A stretch of DNA of 64,000 nucleotides from Promethearchaeota archaeon (GTDB lineage Archaea > Asgardarchaeota > Lokiarchaeia > Sigyniarchaeales > SOKP01), in the NCBI GenBank assembly GCA_019058445.1, contig JAHPZA010000009.1:372001-436000 (forward strand). Direction: 5' to 3'. Numbering within the stretch: position 1 is the first letter of the stretch; each line of letters starts with the position of its first letter. The position numbers were made by a program, and so were the translations under genes. Shown in pieces: positions 35,025-42,063 of the stretch. The notes under the pieces are model-generated. The model ran no database searches and was not told the origin of the DNA. It worked only from the letters and a program-made list of their open reading frames with translations.

Positions 35025-37175
35025 GTGGAATGTTCAAGTCCTTACTGTGAAATTGATGAGGAAGAAGAAGAGGAATCCTTTTTTGAAGAACATTTCTGGT
35101 ATTTTATAATTCCATCTGCAATAATCTTAGGAATCGCTATTTTTTTAGAATTTTTTTATGAAATGGTTTTATTAGGGCAAATTTTTGCGATTTCATCGAT
35201 TTTTCTTTCTAGTTATGGTGTTGTGACAGAAGCTATTGAAGACATTAAACATAAAAGGATAACAGCAAATATTTTAATGATAATAGCCGCTGTAGCTTCG
35301 TTTTTCATATTTCACGGACAAGAGGGAGCAACTGCGATATTACTTTATGCCATAGCTGAAAGATTGGAAGAAATAACAAATGATAAGTCAAGGAACGCGA
35401 TTAAGGAACTACTTGAATTAGCCCCCGATGATGCCTTATTAAAAATTGATAATGGTTATAAAAATGTTCCAGCAAAGGAGGTTCAAATAGGAAAAATAAT
35501 AGGAATAAAGCCGGGAATGAAAGTACCATTAGATGGGGTAATTATGAAAGGGAGCTCTTATTTTGATGAAAGCGCTATAACTGGTGAGAGTGTTCCGGTC
35601 TTTAAGAACGAGGGCGATGAGATTTTTGCGGCCAGCTTAAATTCTGACAGTTTTGTGGATATAGAAGTCACAAGAGAGAGTTCAAATACCATTGTAGCTC
35701 AAATTGCAGAAAGTGTCAAACAAGCGCAATTAAACAAAAGCAAACATGAAAGATTTATAGAAAAATTCGCACGATACTATACCCCAATCATCATATTGGC
35801 AGCATTGATGGTAATGATTATCCCACCTCTAGTCTGGGGTTTGGACTTTAATGATTGGTTTTATAGGGGATTGATATTGTTGGTAGTTTCATGCCCCTGT
35901 GCTTTAACATTATCTACTCCACTTGCAAATATCGCATCCTTAACAAAACAAGCTAGAGAAGGAATTTTAGTTAAAGGAAATAGATTTATTGAAGAAGTGA
36001 ATGATATAGAGGTATTTGCATTCGATAAAACGGGTACACTAACAGAAGGAAAATTAAAAATTTTTGAAATTTTTGCTTATAATGGGATTGACAGAGAGGA
36101 AGTAATTAGTATCGCTGCCAGTTTAGAAGCACTTTCAGAACATCCAATTGGTAAAGCAATTGTTAATGAAGCTAAAAACAAGGAATTAGCATTTCAATCT
36201 GTAGATAGTTTTGAAGTGATAAAGGGAAAGGGGATAAGAGGACAAATTAACGGGGAATCTTTTTATGTTGGAAGCAAAAGCTATATCGAAGAATTAAATT
36301 ACCAGCTACCTTTAAAAGATTTAGAGGATATAGAGAGTTCTGGAACTATCCCTATTTTGTTAGGTAATAACCAGAAATTATTAGGAATCATCTCAATTAG
36401 AGATGTTTTAAGAGTCACAGCTCCAATTCTAATAAATGGACTCAGAGAAAGAGGTTACGAGACGGTTTTAATATCTGGTGATAATCAGGCAGTATGTGAT
36501 TCGATTGGAGCATGCTTAGACATAGATCACGCTTACGGAGAGCAATTACCTGACCAAAAACTCGAAGAAATAAAAGATTTAAAGAAAAAATATAAGGGAG
36601 TAGCCATGGTTGGAGATGGAATAAACGATGCTCCAGCTCTTGCTTTAGCAGATTTAGGTATTGCGATTGGAGCCTCAGCAACAGATATTACATTAGAAAC
36701 TGCAGATGTTATTATTATTAATGATGATTTGAAAAAAATCTTAACTTATATTGACATTTCCAAAAAAACAAACCAAAAAATAAAACAGAATATTTGGACC
36801 TCAATAATTGTTAAAGTGTCTTTTGCAGTTTTAACAGTTATCGGTTTAATGACATTATGGCTTGCTGTAGGTATTGGAGATATGGGCGTATCTTTGCTCG
36901 TTTTGCTTAATGGGATGACAATTTTTAGATACAAATTTAAATATAAAGAAATTTCGTCTGAAGAACTGGAAACTGAGGCAAAAATACTAGTATGCGAACA
37001 TTGTAAAACTGAAAAAATTATTCCGCAGCATCATGGAAGAGATATGCTTCTTTCTAAAGATAACGACAAGTTAATTTGCTGGAGAAAGATGTTAGATAGC
37101 GAAGGTCTTGAGCCTTGTGAAGAAGAACTGCCACTTTTCTGCCCTAAATGTGAAAATTTATTAGAAGTTAAATAA
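35025..37175 (+). CDS. Heavy-metal P1B-type ATPase (Zn/Cd-type)
   Basis: The 716-residue pump has the transport motif SCPCAL (CPC near residue 290), phosphorylated Asp334 in DKTGT, the SEHPIG motif near 371 and the hinge GDGINDAPALA near 530. The last membrane helices hold IGDMGVSLLVLLNGM, whose Asp fits Zn2+/Cd2+/Pb2+ pumps. There is no N-terminal HMA domain; instead a short Cys- and Glu-rich lead (ECSSPYCEIDEEEEEES) may bind metal. A C-terminal cytosolic tail of about 60 residues has CEHC, HH and CPKC and probably forms a zinc ribbon sensor. The start is GTG. The DNA for this tail is duplicated downstream. Confidence 0.9.
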   Translation: MECSSPYCEIDEEEEEESFFEEHFWYFIIPSAIILGIAIFLEFFYEMVLLGQIFAISSIFLSSYGVVTEAIEDIKHKRITANILMIIAAVASFFIFHGQEGATAILLYAIAERLEEITNDKSRNAIKELLELAPDDALLKIDNGYKNVPAKEVQIGKIIGIKPGMKVPLDGVIMKGSSYFDESAITGESVPVFKNEGDEIFAASLNSDSFVDIEVTRESSNTIVAQIAESVKQAQLNKSKHERFIEKFARYYTPIIILAALMVMIIPPLVWGLDFNDWFYRGLILLVVSCPCALTLSTPLANIASLTKQAREGILVKGNRFIEEVNDIEVFAFDKTGTLTEGKLKIFEIFAYNGIDREEVISIAASLEALSEHPIGKAIVNEAKNKELAFQSVDSFEVIKGKGIRGQINGESFYVGSKSYIEELNYQLPLKDLEDIESSGTIPILLGNNQKLLGIISIRDVLRVTAPILINGLRERGYETVLISGDNQAVCDSIGACLDIDHAYGEQLPDQKLEEIKDLKKKYKGVAMVGDGINDAPALALADLGIAIGASATDITLETADVIIINDDLKKILTYIDISKKTNQKIKQNIWTSIIVKVSFAVLTVIGLMTLWLAVGIGDMGVSLLVLLNGMTIFRYKFKYKEISSEELETEAKILVCEHCKTEKIIPQHHGRDMLLSKDNDKLICWRKMLDSEGLEPCEEELPLFCPKCENLLEVK
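36980..37175 (+). repeat. Direct repeat copy 1 (3' end of the P-type ATPase gene)
   Basis: This segment is repeated at 37919-38114, offset by 939 bp. Bases 36996-37175 are identical between copies over 180 bp including the stop codon; the 16 bases before differ at three positions. The similarity ends exactly after TAA. Confidence 0.95.
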
Positions 37176-37323
37176 AAAATCTAAATTTTCCAAATAATCC
37201 TTAAATAATATTCGATTTTTAACTCATCTATATTTTCAAATCTCGACTTGAATATTGGTAGAAATGTATTAAAAAAAAAAGAATTTTGAAGGTTTTTATT
37301 AATAATTAACCTTTTTTTAAATA

Positions 37324-37581
37324 CTACTTCCCTTTTTTAATCATTATTGCTCCAATAATTATTAGGATAATTCCTATAATGAGCATTGCAACACCCATTC
37401 CAGAATACATCGCACCGACATTGCCAGAATAACCATATGCTGCGGCTTCTGATTCAGCAGAACTAATCACTGAGCCTGCCCATATGTAATAAATCCCCGC
37501 GGGTAGTAATATTATACCTGCAACAAGTAAAATAATCCCTATAATAAATAATGCTAGATTTTTTGCTGCCATAGTAAACAC
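37324..37581 (-). CDS. Small two-helix membrane protein (85 aa)
   Basis: Two hydrophobic hairpin segments rich in Ile and Gly (ALFIIGIILLVAGIILLPAG and MGVAMLIIGIILIIIGAIM) flank a polar Ser/Ala/Tyr loop, and the C-terminus is KKGK. The second Met (residue 4, MAAKNLAL) is an equally good start. It lies between the two copies of the ATPase-tail repeat, on the opposite strand. The function is unknown. Confidence 0.55.
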   Translation of the reverse strand: MFTMAAKNLALFIIGIILLVAGIILLPAGIYYIWAGSVISSAESEAAAYGYSGNVGAMYSGMGVAMLIIGIILIIIGAIMIKKGK

Positions 37582-37838
37582 CCTTGTTTTTTAAAAGATT
37601 TTAAAAAATGTGACTCTAGAATAATTTACAATCATTAATATTTAAAGCTTATCTAAAATAGAAGTGGTTATTGATTATCAAATATAATTAATCTCATAAA
37701 ACTACGGTGAATTTTAATTTCTATAAATGGAAATCTAATTCTCTTATAAAATTATATGAATCCATGCTAAATTATCTTGATTGTATCATAAAAATACGTT
37801 CTATCATTATTTCATTTTAAAAAGTTTCTCTTTCTTAT

Positions 37839-37874
37839 GGAATTCGACCAACACGTTGTAGTTATACGAATTCC
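37839..37874. repeat. Inverted repeat GGAATTCG/CGAATTCC
   Basis: Perfect 8-bp arms are separated by 20 nt that contain a small nested CAAC/GTTG pair. It lies 45 bp upstream of repeat copy 2. Confidence 0.5.
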
Positions 37875-37884
37875 TTGCAATATG

Positions 37885-37907
37885 TAGTATTTTCATGGAT
37901 AATACTA
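37885..37907. repeat. Inverted repeat TAGTATT/AATACTA
   Basis: Perfect 7-bp arms with a 9-nt loop lie 11 bp after the previous inverted repeat and 12 bp before the duplicated segment. Two such hairpins in tandem could mark a recombination junction or a small RNA. Confidence 0.4.
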
Positions 37908-37918
37908 TAATATCAAGT

Positions 37919-38114
37919 AAAAATATTAGTATTTGAACATTGTAAAACTGAAAAAATTATTCCGCAGCATCATGGAAGAGATATGCTTCTTTCTAAAGAT
38001 AACGACAAGTTAATTTGCTGGAGAAAGATGTTAGATAGCGAAGGTCTTGAGCCTTGTGAAGAAGAACTGCCACTTTTCTGCCCTAAATGTGAAAATTTAT
38101 TAGAAGTTAAATAA
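37919..38114 (+). repeat. Direct repeat copy 2 (orphan P-type ATPase tail)
   Basis: This is the copy of 36980-37175 without the rest of the gene. The ATPase frame is intact from 37919 to the TAA at 38112-38114, but an in-frame stop lies just upstream and the first Cys of the CEHC motif is Phe. It is probably not translated from its beginning; an internal ATG could yield a peptide of about 40 residues. Confidence 0.9.
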
Positions 38115-38313
38115 TTGAAAAAAAATTGATAATTTGACCTCATTTATTTTTATTTACGTCTTATTTTTTACAACCGAGAAAAATAAAAATTAAATAAAGA
38201 ATAGACAACCTTACGTAATTTTACATTATTAGGAATCTATAGAGAACATTTTAAATCTAGGGTAATTTATCTTGCATACTGAATAATCTTAATTCAGTCG
38301 CATTTTTATTTAC

Positions 38314-38398
38314 GCGGGAATTGCCAAGTTTGGTCAAAGGCGCTGGACTCAGAATCCAGTCACGAAGGTGTTCGGGAGTTCAAATCTCCCTTCCCGCA
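38314..38398 (+). tRNA. tRNA-Leu (anticodon CAG)
   Basis: This 85-nt class II tRNA has a perfect 7-bp acceptor stem GCGGGAA/TTCCCGC and discriminator A (as in Leu). The anticodon arm is CTGGA-CTCAGAA-TCCAG, giving CAG, and the T arm is GGGAG-TTCAAAT-CTCCC; a long variable arm is present. CCA is not encoded. It lies 200 bp after the orphan repeat copy, a position often used by integrating elements, although no integrase is seen. Confidence 0.95.
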
Positions 38399-38518
38399 CT
38401 TGTTTTATTTCAATTCTGGAAAGTTTACTTCGATATTTTCTAGTTCAATGGAAATACAAACTATAATAAATGAAGATGAAAATCTAATTATTAGCTCTTC
38501 AAAAAAAAGGTATTTATT

Positions 38519-38884
38519 ATGTCATATGAACAAAAACCATCTGAATTTGAGGAAGAAGCATCTACAAAGTCTAAATCTTTTAACTTTCGAGTATTCAAAC
38601 TAAATGTAGAATCGGAAGAATTTGAAGAACTAATGCTAAATAATGAAGATAAAGTCGTAAATTTACTCGATCATGATGAGATTTTACTATTTGTAGATAA
38701 AATGAATTTTCGTGTATGGATATGGGAAGGTGGGAAAACTTTACCAAGAATGAAATTCATGTCAGCAGAAGCAGCCCATAAAATTAGAGATCAGTATGCT
38801 TTTGATTATAATATTACTACTATAGATGACGGAGATGAACCTATAGAATTTAAAATGATTATAGGATTGGATTTAGAAACATAA
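38519..38884 (+). CDS. Gelsolin-like domain protein (121 aa)
   Basis: After an acidic lead of about 20 residues, residues 45-115 read LLDHDEILLFVDKMNFRVWIWEGG, then MKFMSAEAAHKIRDQY, then ITTIDDGDEPIEFK. This is the order of a gelsolin repeat: a buried strand with VWIW, the long helix, and the xxVDxGxExxxF end. Gelsolin-family proteins sever, cap or bundle actin, and Asgard versions act on actin in published work. One domain is present here, so it may bind rather than sever. Its paralogue follows 176 bp downstream on the same strand. Confidence 0.75.
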   Translation: MSYEQKPSEFEEEASTKSKSFNFRVFKLNVESEEFEELMLNNEDKVVNLLDHDEILLFVDKMNFRVWIWEGGKTLPRMKFMSAEAAHKIRDQYAFDYNITTIDDGDEPIEFKMIIGLDLET

Positions 38885-39060
38885 TGAGAAATAGATGTTG
38901 AAGCATAATAGATTTAGTTAAGTTCTAGGGTAAATTTACATTTAATTATTAAATCCATTAGATTATGTTAAAATTACTAATCTATTTTCTATAGAAACAA
39001 TAATAAATAATTAAAATATTAAAATTATTATATTATTGAAAACTAAGAGTTAAGGATAGT

Positions 39061-39792
39061 ATGTCCAACGAGGAAAAACTACCTACTGATTTAAGCAAAC
39101 GGTTGAAAAAAGTTCAACTGCCTGAATTTGAAGAAGAAAAGTTAAGAATCTTTCAGTTTAATGATCAATTAGCAGAATATGAAGAATTAGACGTTGATGA
39201 GGGGGTTCCATTATATGAATTATTAGATCCTGATTTTATATTGTTGTTTGTAGATCCGGAACACTATAGAGTATGGATCTGGCACGGGGCAAACACTACA
39301 ACAAGAATGAAATTTATCGCAGCTAAAATTGCACCAAAAATAAGAGATCGATATGGAATAGCATATAAAATAACTGCCGTTGATGAAGGGCAAGAAACTA
39401 AGGCCTTTAAGATAACTTCAGGTATAGAAAAGGAAATAGATTACGAGAAAGAACAGACAGGGCCTGCTTATGAGGGTACAGCAGCAGATGATGAATTGAT
39501 TAAGGAACTATCACGTGAAAAAATCGTATTATTGTTAGAAAAAGCTGGAATTCCAGAGGGTTACCAGAGAAAAATGGTCATTGTAAAAAATAAAATATAT
39601 GGCTATAAGGAATATGACCAAAATTATATGGGTTCAGTGATTAAAGAAAAAAAATTATTTCCTTTAAAAGAACAAGTTCCTGATGGCCCTTATTTAGCAG
39701 AGAATTATGTACCAAGGATCTTATTCTCATTTAATAATGTAGTCATTACAGAACTTCTACAAAGAACTGAAACTGAAGATAGCAATAATTAA
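39061..39792 (+). CDS. Gelsolin-like domain protein with C-terminal extension (243 aa)
   Basis: Residues 20-120 contain a gelsolin-like repeat closely related to the upstream gene: LLDPDFILLFVDPEHYRVWIWHG, FIAAKIAPKIRDRYG, ITAVDEGQETKAFK. The C-terminal 110 residues form a second domain with LSREKIVLLLEKAGIPEGYQ and KNKIYGYKEYDQNYMG, which I do not recognise; it may be a degenerate second repeat or a membrane- or filament-binding module. It probably acts on the actin cytoskeleton. It is followed 31 bp later by a basic one-helix peptide gene. Confidence 0.72.
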   Translation: MSNEEKLPTDLSKRLKKVQLPEFEEEKLRIFQFNDQLAEYEELDVDEGVPLYELLDPDFILLFVDPEHYRVWIWHGANTTTRMKFIAAKIAPKIRDRYGIAYKITAVDEGQETKAFKITSGIEKEIDYEKEQTGPAYEGTAADDELIKELSREKIVLLLEKAGIPEGYQRKMVIVKNKIYGYKEYDQNYMGSVIKEKKLFPLKEQVPDGPYLAENYVPRILFSFNNVVITELLQRTETEDSNN

Positions 39793-39823
39793 ATAAAGGC
39801 ATACCTTTTATTGGAGAAAAATT

Positions 39824-39970
39824 ATGAGTCATGTAAGGCGAAAACCAGCAAAAAGACCTATAAGAACGATTAAAAAGAAGCGTAAAAGAAACTGGACATC
39901 AATATTAATTTTAGTATTAATGCTATTTAGTGGTATTATAGGTATAGTATTTGTTGTTACTTTTACATGA
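39824..39970 (+). CDS. Basic tail-anchored membrane peptide (48 aa)
   Basis: A 48-residue frame with GGAG 6 nt upstream of its ATG. The first 23 residues carry 14 Arg/Lys, and the remainder is a single hydrophobic helix (SILILVLMLFSGIIGIVFVV). The positive-inside rule puts the basic part in the cytosol, next to the membrane. Being 31 bp after the gelsolin-like gene, it may recruit acidic partners to the membrane. It may also be an unrelated Sec/translocon-type small subunit. Confidence 0.6.
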   Translation: MSHVRRKPAKRPIRTIKKKRKRNWTSILILVLMLFSGIIGIVFVVTFT

Positions 39971-40044
39971 AAAATCCAAGTAAATAACTTAAAAACATCT
40001 CAATCTTTTAAGTATTTAATAAATTTTATCCATATATTTAAACC

Positions 40045-40737
40045 TTGAAGTTAAAAAAAGCAGATATAATTTTAATTGTTTTGTTAATGATTCTTACTTT
40101 TATTTCAATAGATCTATTCTTAAATAGGAGTCATCAAGAGGCAATTGAAAATATATCAAAATATGAACCATTCCAGAATTTAATGACGGGGCTTTTAATA
40201 ACATTTTGGGTGTGTGTAATTGGAAACCTATTGCCAATACCAACTCCTTACACTTGGGTTGTGTGCTACAGCTCATCACCGTTTTTAGCATTACATCCGT
40301 TATTTCCGTTGTTGGTTGGATTTATTGCAAGTGTCGGTTGTCTTGTTGGAGAAATGGGAGGTTATGTTATTGGAAGAAGTGCCGCAGAAGTGGTTTCAGA
40401 AGAACGAACGAGGGATTTTAAAAAGATGCATGAACTTCTAGTAAATCACCCGAAACTCACTCCATTCCTTATTTTTTTATTTGGTCTTACGCCTCTCAAT
40501 GATGATCTCATTATCGTTCCTCTTGGCTTAATGAAATATGATTTTAAGAAAACGCTCCTGTTTTGTTGGTTAGGAAAATTCAGCTTAATGCTTATATTCG
40601 CTTATAACTTACTCAATATTTGTAATTTAATTGGAGGAGAAAATTGGATAATAAGTATAATAAGCTTGTATATTCTTATTTTTTTAATTTATCTCTTTAT
40701 AAGAGTTGATTTCCTAAAAATAATATTCAAGGAGTAA
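40045..40737 (+). CDS. VTT/DedA-like (YqaA-type) membrane protein
   Basis: The start is TTG and the protein has 230 residues and five or six hydrophobic segments. The conserved part reads IGNLLPIPTPYTWVVCYSS, a re-entrant loop with Pro and Gly, then GFIASVGCLVGEMGGYVIGRSAAE and FLIFLFGLTPLNDDLIIVPLG. The last two blocks are landmarks of the VTT/DedA fold, whose members move or scramble lipids. The exact substrate is unknown. Confidence 0.75.
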   Translation: MKLKKADIILIVLLMILTFISIDLFLNRSHQEAIENISKYEPFQNLMTGLLITFWVCVIGNLLPIPTPYTWVVCYSSSPFLALHPLFPLLVGFIASVGCLVGEMGGYVIGRSAAEVVSEERTRDFKKMHELLVNHPKLTPFLIFLFGLTPLNDDLIIVPLGLMKYDFKKTLLFCWLGKFSLMLIFAYNLLNICNLIGGENWIISIISLYILIFLIYLFIRVDFLKIIFKE

Positions 40738-40793
40738 GAATTAACAGAATAGGTTAAAAATTAGATAATTATGAATAAATTAAAAATGAAGTA

Positions 40794-41021
40794 TTAAATA
40801 CTTTCTTTTGAATATTTTTCAATTATATAATTCTGAAGTGAAAACGCATATTTTTCAAGGTTTAGAATTAAAATTTTTTGTTGAACTTCCCTAAGATACG
40901 ATACATCTAAGGATTCAAATAAATTTTTTAAATTGTCGATTGAATTAAAAACCTCTACTATTATCTTCCAATCTTTTGCCCATTCTACATCATGATGCTC
41001 TTTACGTCCTATTTCCTCTAT
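40794..41021 (-). CDS. Small helical protein without a standard start (75 aa)
   Basis: An open frame bounded upstream by TAA encodes IEEIGRKEHHDVEWAKDWK and continues to a helical tail ending KYSKESI. It has protein-like amphipathic pattern and ends in TAA at 40794, but it contains no ATG, GTG or TTG. GAGG lies 8 nt before an ATA at 41021-41019, the start given here. It may be a pseudogene or a gene with a rare start. Confidence 0.35.
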   Translation of the reverse strand: MEEIGRKEHHDVEWAKDWKIIVEVFNSIDNLKNLFESLDVSYLREVQQKILILNLEKYAFSLQNYIIEKYSKESI

Positions 41022-41183
41022 TTTTAAAACCTCTTTTTTAAAATTGATATTTTAAAATGATATATATTCTCTGATTTATCCCATAGTAACTTACCTTAAA
41101 AAATGTTTAGATAGTGAAGAATAAGTGATAATATAAAGCAACTAAGTTATTAAAACAAAAAAAAGAATAAAAAAAATACTAAT

Positions 41184-41768
41184 TTAATTTTGTATATGTA
41201 TAACAGTGGTATTTGATGCATTCTCCATGATTCGTAGTTTCTTCTTTTGATCCCCAGAATTCACGATTATGCCAATTATAAAATCAATAAGGAGTAAACC
41301 AGGATTGGCTTTAAAGAGATTATTTAGTAAATAATCTCCAGTAGCAGCTACCTCTAAAGAGTCTTGATTTACAGTCCTTATTTTCATAGCCATTTTACCA
41401 ACAGTTTGGCCGTTATTGCTAGTTTCTAAAATCCAGAAATAGAGAAGAGCTATCGCATAACCAATTATAAATGCTACAGCCACGTGTACTGTAGCAAATA
41501 AAATTCCATAAGCTATCCCAACTATAACAGCATCAATTATGAATGCAATAAATCTTTCACCAAAATCAGCATATTTTACACCTGCGGGGGCAGGTTTTGA
41601 TTTCTTTTCTTTTTCTGCTACTTGCTGTTTAGGGAGTGCCAGTTCAGTTTTTGGAGGTTCAGCTTCAGCTTCGGGTACCCTCTCTCTCAAATCCGCACCA
41701 CATGAGCTACAAAATTGAGTGTCAGTATCTAATTCAGAACCACAAGCAGGACAATATTTAACAACCAT
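41184..41768 (-). CDS. RDD-family membrane protein with N-terminal zinc ribbon
   Basis: C6-x2-C9 and C20-x2-C23 form a zinc ribbon (CPACGSELDTDTQFCSSCG). A Glu/Pro/Lys linker follows, then an RDD domain of three or four helices with FGERFIAFIIDAVIVG and the NGQTVGKMAMKIRTV turn. RDD proteins are small membrane proteins, some with ion-antiport activity; this one's role is unknown. The zinc-ribbon-plus-RDD combination is common in archaea and bacteria. Confidence 0.82.
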   Translation of the reverse strand: MVVKYCPACGSELDTDTQFCSSCGADLRERVPEAEAEPPKTELALPKQQVAEKEKKSKPAPAGVKYADFGERFIAFIIDAVIVGIAYGILFATVHVAVAFIIGYAIALLYFWILETSNNGQTVGKMAMKIRTVNQDSLEVAATGDYLLNNLFKANPGLLLIDFIIGIIVNSGDQKKKLRIMENASNTTVIHIQN

Positions 41769-41844
41769 TACTTAAACCTTTCAATTATTTTTTTTAAATT
41801 TATATTATGACGATAATTATATAATATCTTTTTTATAGTTAAAT

Positions 41845-41854
41845 TTTTTATAGT
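41845..41854 (+). promoter_or_regulatory. TATA-like box for the cimA transcript
   Basis: TTTTTTATAG is centred about 28 bp before the ATG at 41878, the distance expected for an archaeal promoter whose transcript starts at that ATG. Confidence 0.4.
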
Positions 41855-41877
41855 CCAATTCCTATTCTATTATAATT

Positions 41878-41946
41878 ATGAAAATTATGAAAATAATTCC
41901 TATTGGTATTATCATTACTAGTATTATTATTGGAATTATTATATAA
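41878..41946 (+). CDS. Isoleucine-rich leader peptide (22 aa) upstream of citramalate synthase
   Basis: The frame starts MKIMKIIPIGIII and ends GIII before TAA. Thirteen of 22 residues are Ile (mostly ATT codons), including the last three. The gene after it makes the first committed enzyme of isoleucine synthesis. No ribosome site precedes the ATG, but a TATA-like box about 28 bp upstream would give a leaderless transcript beginning at the ATG. The form matches bacterial ilv attenuation leaders. AT-rich DNA favours ATT by chance, so translation must be shown. Confidence 0.5.
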   Translation: MKIMKIIPIGIIITSIIIGIII

Positions 41947-41950
41947 TTTC

Positions 41951-41994
41951 ATAAAAGAAATGGAATTTTAAACTCTTCTTACCTTTTCTTTTAT
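41951..41994 (+). promoter_or_regulatory. Putative attenuator hairpin before cimA
   Basis: ATAAAAGAAA (41951-41960) pairs perfectly with TTTCTTTTAT (41985-41994) and is followed by the pyrimidine run CTTTTCT. The 5' arm begins 4 nt after the leader stop, so a ribosome stalled on the final Ile codons would cover it. CTTTTC at 41983 and 41995 can instead pair with GAAAAG (42056-42061), which overlaps the cimA ribosome site GGAGG (42052-42056). Confidence 0.45.
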
Positions 41995-42063
41995 CTTTTC
42001 TAGGGGTTTAAGATTTCATCTTTGATAATATAAAATGATAAAAATCTGAAAGGAGGAAAAGCA

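Larger units (their letters stand above)
37582..37918. other. Noncoding stretch between repeat copies
   Basis: No gene is seen in these 337 bp. The last 80 bp carry two perfect inverted repeats, listed separately, directly before repeat copy 2. Confidence 0.5.

Noticed and set aside
37919..38114. Complete second gene for a zinc-ribbon protein
   Set aside because: There is an in-frame stop just upstream, no start codon before the duplicated part and a lost first Cys; it is better read as an orphan fragment.
38314..38398. tRNA-Leu as attachment site of an integrated element
   Set aside because: No integrase, no repeated 3' tRNA end and no phage genes are seen around it.
40206..40421. Cys-rich 71-codon plus-strand frame
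   Set aside because: It lies entirely within the VTT/DedA-like gene in another frame.
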